NCBI GenBank assembly: GCA_029782355.1
Contig: JAKOUY010000031.1
Coordinates: 1 to 64,000 of the forward strand
Reading direction: 5' to 3'
DNA: 64,000 bases
DNA from: Actinomycetes bacterium
Lineage (GTDB): Bacteria > Actinomycetota > Acidimicrobiia > Acidimicrobiales > Ilumatobacteraceae
Part shown: positions 35,602 through 44,037 of the stretch, piece by piece
Layout: each line of letters begins with the position of its first letter
Numbering within the stretch: the first letter of the stretch is position 1
The notes under the pieces: model-generated
The model's input: only the letters and a program-made list of their open reading frames with translations
What the model was told of the DNA's origin: nothing
Database searches by the model: none
Translations under genes and position numbers: made by a program

Positions 35602-35632
35602 GTGGGCGCCGGGCCCTGGGCCCGGCGCCCAC
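35602..35632. terminator. Perfect 31-bp inverted repeat between convergent genes
   Basis: GTGGGCGCCGGGCCC and GGGCCCGGCGCCCAC are perfect 15-bp arms around a single T. The repeat fills most of the 56-bp gap between the convergent subtilase copy 2 and the glutamine-synthetase-like gene, so it probably terminates both. Confidence 0.8.
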
Positions 35633-35647
35633 TCGGCGCGTCGCCGC

Positions 35648-36958
35648 TCAGTAGAACGGCAGGTACCGCTGCATCTCCCAGTCGGTCACGGTCTCCGGGT
35701 TCCACGCGTCGCCGGAGGCGTCACGCTGGTCGCACTCGTGCTCGCGGATCGTCACGTAGGCCTGCACCAGGTCGGGGTGCAGGCGCTGGCACAGCTCGGT
35801 GTCGGCGCGCAGCGCAGCGATCGCCTCGCGCAGGGTGTGCGGGGTGTGCCGCTCGGTGTTCGGCTCGGTGTCGCCGTCTCCCACCTGCGGCTCGCCACAG
35901 TCCAGCTCGTGCTCGACGCCCAGCATGGCCGCCTGCAGCATGACCGCCGCCGCCAGGTACGGGTTGGCGCTGCCACACGGCATGCGGTTCTCGATGCGGG
36001 TCGCCGCGCCTCGCTCGCACGGGATCCGGTAGGTGGACACCCGGTTGTCGAGTCCCCAGTTGGCCCAGTAGCCGGCCAGCAGGCCGGGGGCGAGGCGCTT
36101 GTAGCTGTTGGTCGTGGGGGCGCTGAGCGCGGCGATGCCCTCGTGGTGGGCGATCAACCCGCCGAGGCACTGGCGGGTCAGGGTGCTGATGCCGTGCTCG
36201 GCCGCGGGGTCGTCCATCGCGTTGCCACTGGCGCCGATCGGGTTGAGCGAGAAGTTGATGTGCAGCCCGCTGCCCACCAGCTCGGGATGCGGGCGGCCGA
36301 GGTAGGTGGCGCGGTAGCCGCGGGCACTGGCCAGCTCGCGGGTCATCTCCTTGCAGATGAACGCCCGGTCGGCGGCGTCGAGCGCCGGGCCGTAGCGCAT
36401 GTTCAGCTCCATCTGCCCGGGGTGGAACTCGCCCATGATCCCCTCGAGCTCCAGCTCGACCTGCTCGGCGGCGTCGAAGTAGTCGAAGGTCAGCCCGGTG
36501 CAGTCGCCACCGGTGCCGACGCCGTAGACCCGGTGCGAGGGGAGGTCGAGCGGCTTCCAACCGCCCGGCGAGTCGTCGCGCTCGAGGACGTAGAACTCCA
36601 TCTCGAAGCCCAGCATCGGTTCGTATCCGAGCTCGCGCCAGGCGTCGACGGCGTGCTTCAGGGCGGTGCGCGGCGACAGCACCAGCGGTTGGTCGTGGTA
36701 CTCCAGGTCGGCGATGACGACGTCGGTGTCGATCTCCCAGCCCGGCCGGCGGGTCTCCGCCAGCGGCACCGTCGCCAGGTCGCCGAAGCCGACGTCGGCG
36801 CCGTAGCCGTCGACCTGGAGGATGTCGCGCCACACGCTCATGGTCAGCGTGGTGACGGCGTGATGGCCATGATCGTGAATGCGTCGCTCGGGCACGTAGC
36901 GGCCGTGACTGAGGCCGTTCAGGTCGCACCACATGACGCGCAGGCGTCGATTCCCCAT
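35648..36958 (-). CDS. Glutamine-synthetase-like gamma-glutamyl-amine ligase
   Basis: The 436-residue protein has the GS catalytic domain: metal ligands in GFEMEFYVL and EFHPGQMELN, the GSGLHINFSL loop, APTTNSYKRLAPG and RIENRMPCGSANPYLAAAVML. It lacks the adenylylation-site context of GlnA, and the ENRMPCG variant points to the PuuA/GlnA3-like group that ligates glutamate to amines rather than ammonia. The ATG at 36958 is chosen because a TACCGT -10 element (36967-36972) stands 8 nt before it; an in-frame TTG further upstream falls at the edge of the operator region. Operator B covers the -35 position. A PuuD-like hydrolase gene lies just upstream. Substrate unknown. Confidence 0.85.
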   Translation of the reverse strand: MGNRRLRVMWCDLNGLSHGRYVPERRIHDHGHHAVTTLTMSVWRDILQVDGYGADVGFGDLATVPLAETRRPGWEIDTDVVIADLEYHDQPLVLSPRTALKHAVDAWRELGYEPMLGFEMEFYVLERDDSPGGWKPLDLPSHRVYGVGTGGDCTGLTFDYFDAAEQVELELEGIMGEFHPGQMELNMRYGPALDAADRAFICKEMTRELASARGYRATYLGRPHPELVGSGLHINFSLNPIGASGNAMDDPAAEHGISTLTRQCLGGLIAHHEGIAALSAPTTNSYKRLAPGLLAGYWANWGLDNRVSTYRIPCERGAATRIENRMPCGSANPYLAAAVMLQAAMLGVEHELDCGEPQVGDGDTEPNTERHTPHTLREAIAALRADTELCQRLHPDLVQAYVTIREHECDQRDASGDAWNPETVTDWEMQRYLPFY

Positions 36959-36986
36959 GGCGGGCGACGGTATCACGCCGGCCAAA

Positions 36987-37006
36987 GTCGTTTGGCCCCG
37001 AACGAT
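36987..37006. promoter_or_regulatory. MarR-type operator B (glutamine-synthetase-like gene)
   Basis: GTCGTTTGGCCCCGAACGAT matches the palindromic consensus TCGTTTGGNNCCAAACGA with one mismatch. It lies 14 bp upstream of the TACCGT -10 of the glutamine-synthetase-like gene, over the -35 position, in the 63-bp gap after the hydrolase gene. Confidence 0.7.
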
Positions 37007-37021
37007 CGCCCGGGGCTGGCG

Positions 37022-37765
37022 TCAACCGGGCGAGGGCGGGCCGACGAGCTCGTCGAGGAAGTAGCGGAACAGGACGTGGTCGCCCTCGTCGGTGATCTTC
37101 TCGGGGTGCCACTGGACGGCCAGGACGCGCCCCGACGGATCGTCGGGCTCGATCGCTTCGATCGTGCCGTCGGGCGCCCACGCCGTGGGGTGGAAGCCGG
37201 GGGCGACCCGCTCGACCGCCTGATGATGGATCGAGTTGACCGTCCGCTGGTGCGTGCCGTAGGCCTTGGCCAGGCGGGAGTGCTCGGCGATGCGCACCGG
37301 GTGGCGCTCGGCGAGGACCTCATGGGGGATCTCGCTGATCGGGCGGTGCAGGCCGTCGTCGTCGGTGGCGTCCTGATGCAGGGTGCCACCCATGGCCACG
37401 TTCAGCGCCTGGAAGCCGCGGCAGATGCAGAACATCGGCAGCCGCATGTCCATCGCGGCGCGGATGAAGGCCAGGTCACTGTCGTCGGCCGACTCGCTGA
37501 CCCCCTTGGAGAGGCCGTGGTCGATGTCGCCGTAGCGCCGGGGGTGGATGTCGTCGCCGCCGACCATCACCAAGCCGTCGAACCCGTCCAGCACGGCGGC
37601 GGCGTCAGCGGGATCGTGGTGGGGAAGCAGCACGGGGAGCCCACCGGCGTCGAGGACGGCCTGGGGGTACTCGGCGCCCAGCGTGTACAGGTCGGTCCGT
37701 TCGTTGAGGAACGTCGGCATGGTCCGTCGCCAGGTGGTCATGGCGATGCGTGGCTTGCGGAGCAC
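37022..37765 (-). CDS. Class I glutamine amidotransferase-like gamma-glutamyl hydrolase (PuuD-like, peptidase C26)
   Basis: The 247-residue protein has the C26 features: GFDGLVMVGGDDIHPRRYG, the nucleophile elbow ICRGFQALNVAMGG (Cys) and the His-Glu pair in AVQWHPEK. PuuD cleaves gamma-glutamyl-GABA to glutamate and GABA; a similar enzyme pairs with the GS-like ligase in aniline and putrescine pathways. The GTG at 37765 is 7 nt after a TAACGT -10 element (37773-37778) that overlaps the stop codon of the upstream Hsp70-like gene. It is followed 63 bp later by the GS-like gene. No MarR operator was found at its own promoter. Confidence 0.85.
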   Translation of the reverse strand: MLRKPRIAMTTWRRTMPTFLNERTDLYTLGAEYPQAVLDAGGLPVLLPHHDPADAAAVLDGFDGLVMVGGDDIHPRRYGDIDHGLSKGVSESADDSDLAFIRAAMDMRLPMFCICRGFQALNVAMGGTLHQDATDDDGLHRPISEIPHEVLAERHPVRIAEHSRLAKAYGTHQRTVNSIHHQAVERVAPGFHPTAWAPDGTIEAIEPDDPSGRVLAVQWHPEKITDEGDHVLFRYFLDELVGPPSPG

Positions 37766-37775
37766 GGGCGAGACG

Positions 37776-39989
37776 TTAGGTGCCGGGTGTCGTCGGTGGC
37801 GGGGTCGGCGCCGGGATGTACTGCGACAGGTCGACGGTGTTCAAGCCGTCGATGATCGCCGGCAAGGCCCGATCGAGCCACTGGGCGAGCTGGTCGGTGG
37901 AGACGGTGCCGAACTCGACCAGGTCGACGGCGAACCCGTCGATCTGCCACCGGGCTCGACAGTTGGACAGCGCATCGGCGAAGGTCCGGCAGTCGGTGTA
38001 CAGCACCCCGCCGCGCAGGCTGCCGATCTGCGGGTTCTGCACGGTGGTGGTCGACTCGGGCGTCGACGTGAACTGCAGGGCGCTGGCCGACGGTTCGGTC
38101 TGGGCGAACTCGAGGCGGACGTTGTCGTGGGTGCAGCTGCTCAGCGCCCACTTGTCCGTGGTCTCCGGGGCGGCCCAGACGTGGTGGTACGACGGGTCGT
38201 CCGATCGGATCAGGCCGGCCGGGGCGAAGCCGGCGTAGGAGAGCGGGTCGAGTGCGGCGGGGCAGATGGCGTTGGTGTCGTGGAACGGCTTGCCGGCCAG
38301 GGCGACGGCACCGACCCGATCGTGGGCCAGCGCGGCACCGTCGGGCATCTGCCCGGTGATCGTCGGCAGGATGACCACGCCGGCCACCTTCTCGAGGGGT
38401 TGCACCGGGATCACCGGGGCGGGCGGGCTGGTCGACGGGGCCGTCACCGGGCTGGTCTCCGGTGTGGTGGGCGGGCTGGTGACCGGTGTGCTGGGCGGTG
38501 TGCTGGGCGGTGTGCTGGCCGGCGCCGTGACTGGACTGGTGGCCGGTGGCGTCGCTGGTGTTGTGGCCGGGCTGGTGGCCGGCGGCGTGGTGCTGGGGGC
38601 GGCCGTGCGGTCCGTGCCGCGCGTGGCCAGGAAGATCCCGCCACCCGCCAGCAGGATGGCCGCCGCGGCGAGGCCGATCCAGCGTGCTCGACGTGCGCCG
38701 GCGTCCGCTGCGGCAGCCGGGCTCGGCGGGCCGCCGGGCGTGGTGGACGGTCGCGCCGGAGGCGTGAGCGGCGAAGGCGCGGCGGGCGCCATGTGCGGCG
38801 CAGCGGGCTCGGCGGCGATCGGTCCGCCCGGCGAGTGGGCCTGGCCGGGCGCGGCCGGGGACTCGCCCGGAGCCGGGACTACGGCCGGATCCCGCTCGGC
38901 GGCCGGCTGCGACTGGGCCAACCAGGCGGCGGCGCCGAGCGCCACGGACAGCTTCGGGTGGGCATCGACGGCGATCGGCCGTCCAGTGGTCGCCTGGACG
39001 GCCTCGGCCACGCCCGGAAGCATGCTGCTGCCGCCGACCAGCAGGACCCGGCTGACGTCGTCGAAGGTCAGCCCGGCGCTGTTCACGCAGCGGCGCAGGG
39101 CGTCGGTGGTCTCGGCCAGCCGGGGTCGGACGATCTCGGCGACGTCGGCTCGCGTCAACGTCGTCTCCGTCGGCGGCTGCCCGGGGATCGAGGCCGTGAT
39201 GGTGGTGCGCTCCACCCCGGACAGCGACTCCTTGGCCTCCCGGCAGTCGTCGCGCAGGCGGGCCAGCGCGGCCAGGTTGCTGGGCGACGCCGGGTCGAGG
39301 GCACCGAGCCCGCCGCCGAGTCGCTCGTCGATCACGCTCACCAGGGCGGTGTCGATGTCGATCCCGCCGAAGCGTTCGATGCCGTCGGGCTGGCCGAGCA
39401 GGGTGAATCCGTTCGCCGACTGGCGCAGCACGGACACGTCGAAGGTGCCCCCACCGAAGTCGTAGACGGCCAGGACCTCCCCGGGAGTCAGCCGGTGGCG
39501 CGTCGAGTAGGAGATCGCCGCAGCGGTGGGCTCGGGCAGCAGGCTGAGCCGGTCGGCGGAGATGCCCGCCAGCCGGGCGATCTCGCCCATGCTGGCCAAC
39601 TTGTACGGCCCGTAGTTCGCCGGGTGGGTCAGCGCGACGCGCCTCGGGGGTTGCCCCTCGCGGGCGGTGACGTAGCGCAGCACCTCGCTGAGCACCGCGG
39701 CCATCAGCGACTCGGCGCTGAACGGGGTCGAGCCGAGGATCAGCGGGGCCGGGTCGCCGAGACGCCGCTTGAACTGCCGGGCCACCCGACTCGGCAGGGA
39801 GGCGGCCAAGCGGACGGCCTGGTCCCCGACGAGCACCGCCCCGTCGGGTTGGACGACCACGACCGAGGGCACGGCCATGGTGGTGTGCCCGAGCGCCACC
39901 GGCTCGACCCGACCATCGCGGGCGATCGCCGCCGTCGTCAGTGTCGTGCCGAGATCGACCGCCAGGTCGTACTGGCCCGAGTCACTCAC
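37776..39989 (-). CDS. Membrane-anchored Hsp70-like protein with Pro/Thr linker and outer domain
   Basis: The 737-residue protein begins with an Hsp70/actin-fold ATPase (about 1-360: LAVDLGTTLTTAAIA, YDFGGGTFDVSVL, RVLLVGGSSMLPGV) but has no DnaK substrate-binding domain. A Pro/Ala linker leads to one transmembrane helix (about 436-455), then a Thr/Pro/Ser-rich extracytoplasmic stretch (463-530) and a C-terminal domain of about 200 residues with several Cys. Such proteins in actinobacteria may link an inside ATPase to an outside sensor; the function is unknown. The GTG is 7 nt after a TAGTCT -10 element (39997-40002). Confidence 0.82.
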   Translation of the reverse strand: MSDSGQYDLAVDLGTTLTTAAIARDGRVEPVALGHTTMAVPSVVVVQPDGAVLVGDQAVRLAASLPSRVARQFKRRLGDPAPLILGSTPFSAESLMAAVLSEVLRYVTAREGQPPRRVALTHPANYGPYKLASMGEIARLAGISADRLSLLPEPTAAAISYSTRHRLTPGEVLAVYDFGGGTFDVSVLRQSANGFTLLGQPDGIERFGGIDIDTALVSVIDERLGGGLGALDPASPSNLAALARLRDDCREAKESLSGVERTTITASIPGQPPTETTLTRADVAEIVRPRLAETTDALRRCVNSAGLTFDDVSRVLLVGGSSMLPGVAEAVQATTGRPIAVDAHPKLSVALGAAAWLAQSQPAAERDPAVVPAPGESPAAPGQAHSPGGPIAAEPAAPHMAPAAPSPLTPPARPSTTPGGPPSPAAAADAGARRARWIGLAAAAILLAGGGIFLATRGTDRTAAPSTTPPATSPATTPATPPATSPVTAPASTPPSTPPSTPVTSPPTTPETSPVTAPSTSPPAPVIPVQPLEKVAGVVILPTITGQMPDGAALAHDRVGAVALAGKPFHDTNAICPAALDPLSYAGFAPAGLIRSDDPSYHHVWAAPETTDKWALSSCTHDNVRLEFAQTEPSASALQFTSTPESTTTVQNPQIGSLRGGVLYTDCRTFADALSNCRARWQIDGFAVDLVEFGTVSTDQLAQWLDRALPAIIDGLNTVDLSQYIPAPTPPPTTPGT

Positions 39990-40028
39990 GGGCGCAAGAC
40001 TACGCAGTCGGCGGATCGGTCGGATGCG

Positions 40029-40910
40029 TCAGCCGCTCGTCTCCGTCTCGAACGGGCCGTCGAACCAGATGTGCACCTGGCCGGTGCCGGCCGACGATTC
40101 GTAGGCGCTGAAGAGGGTGCCCGGCGCCCGCCAGGAACGCCCGCCGAGGGCCCCGGCCAGCACCAGGTAGTGGCCGAAGTAACCCTCCGGGAAGAACGGT
40201 CGGAACTGCGGGTAGAAGTCGATCACGCCGGCGTGGTCGCCGGATTCCAGCATGGCCAGCACGTGTTCGTCGGCGGCGCGGGCCTCGGGCGTGCGGATGT
40301 GCGCCGGGTCGGCGACCTCGTGATCGGCGAACTGGCTCATCGGCCAGAAGCGGTGCGACAGCCCACCGGACCCGAGGATCACCACGTTGCGGTCGAGCTG
40401 GGCGATCGCCCGACCGAGGATCTCGCCGGCGGCCAGGAAGTCGTCGCGCTCGGCGGTCTGGCAGACGCTCATCGACACCCAGGCCTCGTCACCCTGCAGG
40501 AACGGCAGCAGATTGGTGGTGGCGTAGCGGATCGGCAGGGCCGGGTCGGCGCAGGCCAGGACGCGGGTCCGCCCGTCGGCGTCGCCGGCAGTCTGGAACG
40601 CCTCGGCCAACTCCGGATCACCGGGGATGTCATAGGCCATCTGCGACATGCCTCGCGGCAGCTCCTCACTGGTGAAGATGCCGCTTCGCCGGTGGTGGGC
40701 GGTGACGACGTGCTCGACGGTGGTGAACCAGTGGCTGTCGACGACCACCACGGTGTCGATGTCCAGCGCGTCGAACCGCTCGGCGCGCAGGCGGTGGAGG
40801 CCGTCGACCAGCGTGGTCCCCGCCGGACCGTAGATCTCGGCGAGCACGTCGGGAGCCGCGACGATGGGCGGCACGTGCGAGACGATCCCTGCACCGATCA
40901 CCTGACCCAC
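40029..40910 (-). CDS. Class III (LigB-type) extradiol ring-cleavage dioxygenase
   Basis: The 293-residue protein matches LigB/HpaD-like dioxygenases: VSHVPPIVAA near the N-terminus gives an iron-binding His, VVVVDSHWFTTVEH the second, and a GSGGLSHRFW segment the catalytic His region. These non-heme Fe(II) enzymes open catechols next to the two hydroxyls, as in homoprotocatechuate degradation. The GTG at 40910 has AAGGAGG 4 nt upstream, so this gene has a leader. It is downstream of marR in the same direction, with operator C in the 73-bp gap. Confidence 0.83.
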   Translation of the reverse strand: MGQVIGAGIVSHVPPIVAAPDVLAEIYGPAGTTLVDGLHRLRAERFDALDIDTVVVVDSHWFTTVEHVVTAHHRRSGIFTSEELPRGMSQMAYDIPGDPELAEAFQTAGDADGRTRVLACADPALPIRYATTNLLPFLQGDEAWVSMSVCQTAERDDFLAAGEILGRAIAQLDRNVVILGSGGLSHRFWPMSQFADHEVADPAHIRTPEARAADEHVLAMLESGDHAGVIDFYPQFRPFFPEGYFGHYLVLAGALGGRSWRAPGTLFSAYESSAGTGQVHIWFDGPFETETSG

Positions 40911-40955
40911 GATGCCTCCTTCGAGCGGTCGTGTGGATCCCCACGATCCACGCTG

Positions 40956-40973
40956 TCGTTTGGATCCAAACGA
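40956..40973. promoter_or_regulatory. MarR-type operator C (extradiol dioxygenase gene)
   Basis: TCGTTTGGATCCAAACGA is a perfect 18-bp palindrome and the best of the four sites. It lies between the end of marR and the dioxygenase start, 45 bp upstream of the GTG. Confidence 0.8.
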
Positions 40974-40983
40974 TCGTATCCGC

Positions 40984-41499
40984 TCAGCGGTCGTCGAGGG
41001 TGCGCAGGATGGTGCGCAGCAGGTCGGAGAGCTTGGTCCGCTCGGCGGCGCTGAGCCCGGCGGTCACCTCGGACTCGCGTTGGTTGAACACCGGCATGAT
41101 CGCATCGATCGTCCGCTTGCCGGCGCGTGTCGGACGGATGGTGAGGCGGCGCCCATCGGTGGGGTGGGCCCGCCGCTCGACCAGGCCGCGTCGCTCCAGC
41201 GTGGTCAGCACGCCGGTGAGCGTGCCCGGGGTGACGCCGGCCTCGGTGGCCAGCTCGTGAGGCTGGCGCGGACCCCAGACGCGCAGCACGAAGAGGACCA
41301 CGAAGGCGCTCCATCCGAGCTGATGGGCACGCAGCACCTGCTGCTCCATGTGGTGGCGGACGGCAGTGGCAGCCCGGAAGATGTTCGAGACCGCCAGCAG
41401 GGCGTCGAGGTCGAACGACTGCCGGCCGAACGCCGCGGTGACGTCGCGCTCGACCTGGCGCAGCGATGCATCGTCGGCGGACGAGAACGATGCGGGCAC
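40984..41499 (-). CDS. MarR-family transcriptional regulator
   Basis: The 171-residue protein has the MarR winged helix (about 60-135: [53 protein letters not shown], with the wing DGRR) flanked by dimerisation helices. The start is the GTG at 41499, 7 nt after a TATTCT -10 element (41508-41513), giving normal MarR length; the frame stays open upstream but has no support there. Operator D touches this -10, so autorepression is likely. Three matching operators elsewhere in the window suggest it controls a local regulon. The inducer is unknown. Confidence 0.87.
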   Translation of the reverse strand: MPASFSSADDASLRQVERDVTAAFGRQSFDLDALLAVSNIFRAATAVRHHMEQQVLRAHQLGWSAFVVLFVLRVWGPRQPHELATEAGVTPGTLTGVLTTLERRGLVERRAHPTDGRRLTIRPTRAGKRTIDAIMPVFNQRESEVTAGLSAAERTKLSDLLRTILRTLDDR

Positions 41500-41512
41500 G
41501 GCCGGCAGAATA

Positions 41513-41530
41513 TCGTTTGGGAACAAACGA
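41513..41530. promoter_or_regulatory. MarR-type operator D (marR promoter)
   Basis: TCGTTTGGGAACAAACGA keeps both half sites (TCGTTTG and CAAACGA) with an altered centre. It adjoins the -10 element of marR and lies about 50 bp upstream of the -10 of the divergent gene at 41592. Confidence 0.72.
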
Positions 41531-41591
41531 GCCGCTTGGACGGCGTCGGGCGGGTGCCAGGACCAGCGCCCGCTGAGTATCGTCGCCGCCC

Positions 41592-42698
41592 ATGAGGGCT
41601 TGCGTTGCACGATCCCGTCGCCCGATCGCCGGTGCGCTGGCGGGACTGCTCGCCGCCGCCATGGCCGCGGTGGCGCCGGCCCGGGCATCCAGCCCGCCGG
41701 CCGCATCCAGCCCGCCCGGGCCGCCACCGGCGACCAGCCCGCCATCGGGCACGGGCGTCGTCCCGGTGCCCCTCCCGCTGGCCGCGCAGCGGGCCTGCGC
41801 CGACGCCTCCGTCGAGCTGTCCGGGCTGAGCATGGCCCGCGCCGCGCTGGATCGGGTCGATCCGCGCACGGCCACGATCGGCGCGGCGCGCCCGGTGGTG
41901 ATCGCCGCGCTGTCCTGGACGATCCGGGTCGTCGACACCAGCGCCAAGGCCGTGGCCGCGGCAGCCCCGTCGGCATCGGGCACGGCGGCCACCCAGGCGT
42001 CCGCCTTCTCCACGGCGTCGGCCGACTACCTCGGCCTGCTGCACGCCGCAGCGACCAGCGCCGGATCGGCGACCACGGTGCCCGACCTGGTGGCGGTGTT
42101 CGCCGACCCGCGCTTCGAGACCTACGACCGAGCCGTCGACCTGCTCGCCACCCCGAACGATGCGCTGCGCGACGTGCTCGGCGCCGACCCGACCTGCTCG
42201 CAGTTCCTCCTCAACGTGGCCAAGATGGGCGCGGCGGCCTTCTGCCGGGCCGCCACGGTGCAGGCCAACGTGCGTGCCGAGGGTCTCCGGCGGTGGGACG
42301 CCCTCGGGCCGGCGGCGACGCTGGGCGAGGCCCGGTCGGTGGCCCAGGCGACGCTCGGTGCCGACCGCTCGATGACCACCCGCCTGCGCCTGGCCGTCGA
42401 GGCCGTCCGGGTGGCAGCCGGGCTGCCGCTCGTCCAGCGCGACGACGTCGCCCGGCAGGCCACCGCCTTCACGACCGCGGCCGACGCCGCCGTCGCAGGC
42501 ATCGCTTCGACGCTCACCGCGGTCGGCGCGGCCACCACCGTCGCCGAGGTTCGCCAGGCGCTGGCCGAGCCGGGCCTGGTCGCCCACCATCGGGCAGTGG
42601 GGCTGACCGCCCCCGAGTACATCGCCCTGGCCGACGTGCTCGGCGGGGTCCCGGAGTGCCGGATCACCGCCGAGACCCAGGCCCAGATCGCGCCCTGA
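41592..42698 (+). CDS. Secreted alanine-rich protein, function unknown
   Basis: The 368-residue protein has a signal peptide (basic start, then [20 protein letters not shown]), a Ser/Pro linker (about 33-60) and a mostly helical, Ala-rich body. Four Cys (about residues 76, 197, 217 and 361) could pair. No family was recognised. The ATG is 8 nt after a TATCGT -10 element (41578-41583). It lies between marR and the infA promoter. The operator near its promoter is probably for marR. Confidence 0.6.
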   Translation: MRACVARSRRPIAGALAGLLAAAMAAVAPARASSPPAASSPPGPPPATSPPSGTGVVPVPLPLAAQRACADASVELSGLSMARAALDRVDPRTATIGAARPVVIAALSWTIRVVDTSAKAVAAAAPSASGTAATQASAFSTASADYLGLLHAAATSAGSATTVPDLVAVFADPRFETYDRAVDLLATPNDALRDVLGADPTCSQFLLNVAKMGAAAFCRAATVQANVRAEGLRRWDALGPAATLGEARSVAQATLGADRSMTTRLRLAVEAVRVAAGLPLVQRDDVARQATAFTTAADAAVAGIASTLTAVGAATTVAEVRQALAEPGLVAHHRAVGLTAPEYIALADVLGGVPECRITAETQAQIAP

Positions 42699-42762
42699 GC
42701 ACCGCCGGGCACGGCCGGGATCCACCTCGGCGAATCGCTGGTGCGGTACGGTGGACGGCCAC

Positions 42763-42868
42763 TTGGCGTTGGCAGCGGCGGGCGGTAGCATTGCTCCTCG
42801 GCCTTGACGGCGGTGGCGCGTGCGCACCCTCGTGTTGGCCCCAGTCCCACCGTTCCAGGAGGCCCCCT
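42763..42868 (+). promoter_or_regulatory. Promoter and leader of the infA-alpha operon
   Basis: TTGGCG (42763-42768), a 17-bp spacer and TAGCAT (42786-42791) give a start near 42798 and a leader of about 70 nt. A strong Shine-Dalgarno, AGGAGG, lies at 42857-42862. The 170-bp gap upstream of infA holds nothing else recognisable. Confidence 0.65.
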
Positions 42869-43093
42869 CTGCCGAAGCCGAAAGACGACGCCATCGTGCT
42901 CGAAGGCACGATTCAGGAGAGTCTGCCGAACGCCATGTTCCGTGTCGAGTTGGACAATGGGCACAAGGTGTTGGCGCACATCTCCGGGAAGATGCGCATG
43001 CACTACATCCGCATCCTGCCGGGCGACAAGGTCCAGGTAGAGCTGACCCCCTACGACCTCACCCGGGGTCGCATCACGTACCGCTACAAGTGA
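42869..43093 (+). CDS. infA: Translation initiation factor IF-1, with an apparent CTG start codon
   Basis: The product matches IF-1 from its second residue: [73 protein letters not shown]. This is the S1-type OB fold that occupies the A site during initiation. The only codon able to start it at normal length (74 residues) is CTG at 42869, with AGGAGG exactly 6 nt upstream. No ATG, GTG or TTG is in frame near it, and the next in-frame ATG, well inside the gene (codon 23), would remove essential strands. rpmJ follows 25 bp later. Confidence 0.93.
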   Translation: MPKPKDDAIVLEGTIQESLPNAMFRVELDNGHKVLAHISGKMRMHYIRILPGDKVQVELTPYDLTRGRITYRYK

Positions 43094-43118
43094 TCAGGAA
43101 AGCAGCCGTAGGTCCCCG

Positions 43119-43232
43119 ATGAAGGTCCGTCCCAGCGTCAAGAAGATCTGTGACAAGTGCAAGGTGATCCGCCGCCACGGTCGCGTCCAGGTCATTTGTG
43201 ACAATCCCCGCCACAAGCAGCGTCAAGGCTGA
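43119..43232 (+). CDS. rpmJ: Ribosomal protein L36
   Basis: The 37-residue protein reads [37 protein letters not shown], with the zinc-binding C-x2-C and later Cys/His that define L36. The ATG at 43119 lies between infA and rpsM as in most bacteria. Confidence 0.98.
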   Translation: MKVRPSVKKICDKCKVIRRHGRVQVICDNPRHKQRQG

Positions 43233-43256
43233 GCGAGAAGGAAGCAGCGCACACCC

Positions 43257-43637
43257 ATGGCCCGTATTTCCGGTGTCGACATCCCCCGCGAGAAGCGGCT
43301 GGAGATCTCCCTCACCTACATCTTCGGCATCGGCAAGCCGACCGCCCAGAAGATCTGCGCCGAAACCGGCCTCGACCCCAACCAGCGGGTGCGTGACCTC
43401 ACCGAGGACGAGGTCAACCAGATCCGTCACTGGGTCGACGAGCACCTGACCGTCGAGGGGGATCTGCGCCGCGATGTCGCCCAGGACATCAAGCGCAAGA
43501 TCGAGATCCAGTGCTACCAGGGCGTGCGCCACCGCAAGGGGCTGCCGGTCCGTGGCCAGCGGACCCACACCAACGCCCGCACCCGCAAGGGCCCGAAGAA
43601 GACCGTCGCCAACAAGAAGAAGGCTGTGAGGAAGTAA
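43257..43637 (+). CDS. rpsM: Ribosomal protein S13
   Basis: The 126-residue protein has [60 protein letters not shown] and a Lys-rich tail, all diagnostic for S13, which bridges the 30S head to the 50S subunit. Its TAA overlaps the rpsK ATG (TAATG). Confidence 0.98.
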   Translation: MARISGVDIPREKRLEISLTYIFGIGKPTAQKICAETGLDPNQRVRDLTEDEVNQIRHWVDEHLTVEGDLRRDVAQDIKRKIEIQCYQGVRHRKGLPVRGQRTHTNARTRKGPKKTVANKKKAVRK

Positions 43638-44035
43638 TGGCCAAGCCGAAGCCGGGCGGTCGTCGCCCCCGCAAGCGCGAGCGCAAGAACGTCGCCGTGG
43701 GCGTGGTGCACATCAAGAGCTCGTTCAACAACACGATCGTGTCGATCACCGACACCGAGGGCAACGTCATCTCCTGGGCCTCGGCCGGCGGCGTGGGCTT
43801 CAAGGGATCGCGCAAGAGCACCCCGTTCGCCGCCCAGACTGCGGCGGAGAAGGCCGCCCGGGCCGCCATGGAGCACGGCCTGCGGCGGGTCGAGGTTCAG
43901 GTCAAGGGCCCCGGCTCGGGCCGTGACACCGCCGTGCGCAGCATCCAGAACACCGGGATCGAGGTCACCTCGATCAAGGACGTGACCCCCGTTCCCCACA
44001 ACGGCTGCCGTCAGCCGAAGCGCCGCAGGACCTGA
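43637..44035 (+). CDS. rpsK: Ribosomal protein S11
   Basis: The 132-residue protein has the S11 core [51 protein letters not shown] and [14 protein letters not shown]. It sits in the platform of the 30S subunit. It is translationally coupled to rpsM by a one-base overlap. Confidence 0.98.
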   Translation: MAKPKPGGRRPRKRERKNVAVGVVHIKSSFNNTIVSITDTEGNVISWASAGGVGFKGSRKSTPFAAQTAAEKAARAAMEHGLRRVEVQVKGPGSGRDTAVRSIQNTGIEVTSIKDVTPVPHNGCRQPKRRRT

Positions 44036-44037
44036 TC

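Noticed and set aside
41500-41976. N-terminal extension of the MarR regulator
   Set aside because: The frame stays open upstream but overlaps the divergent secreted-protein gene, has shadow composition, and the leaderless GTG at 41499 gives a normal MarR length.
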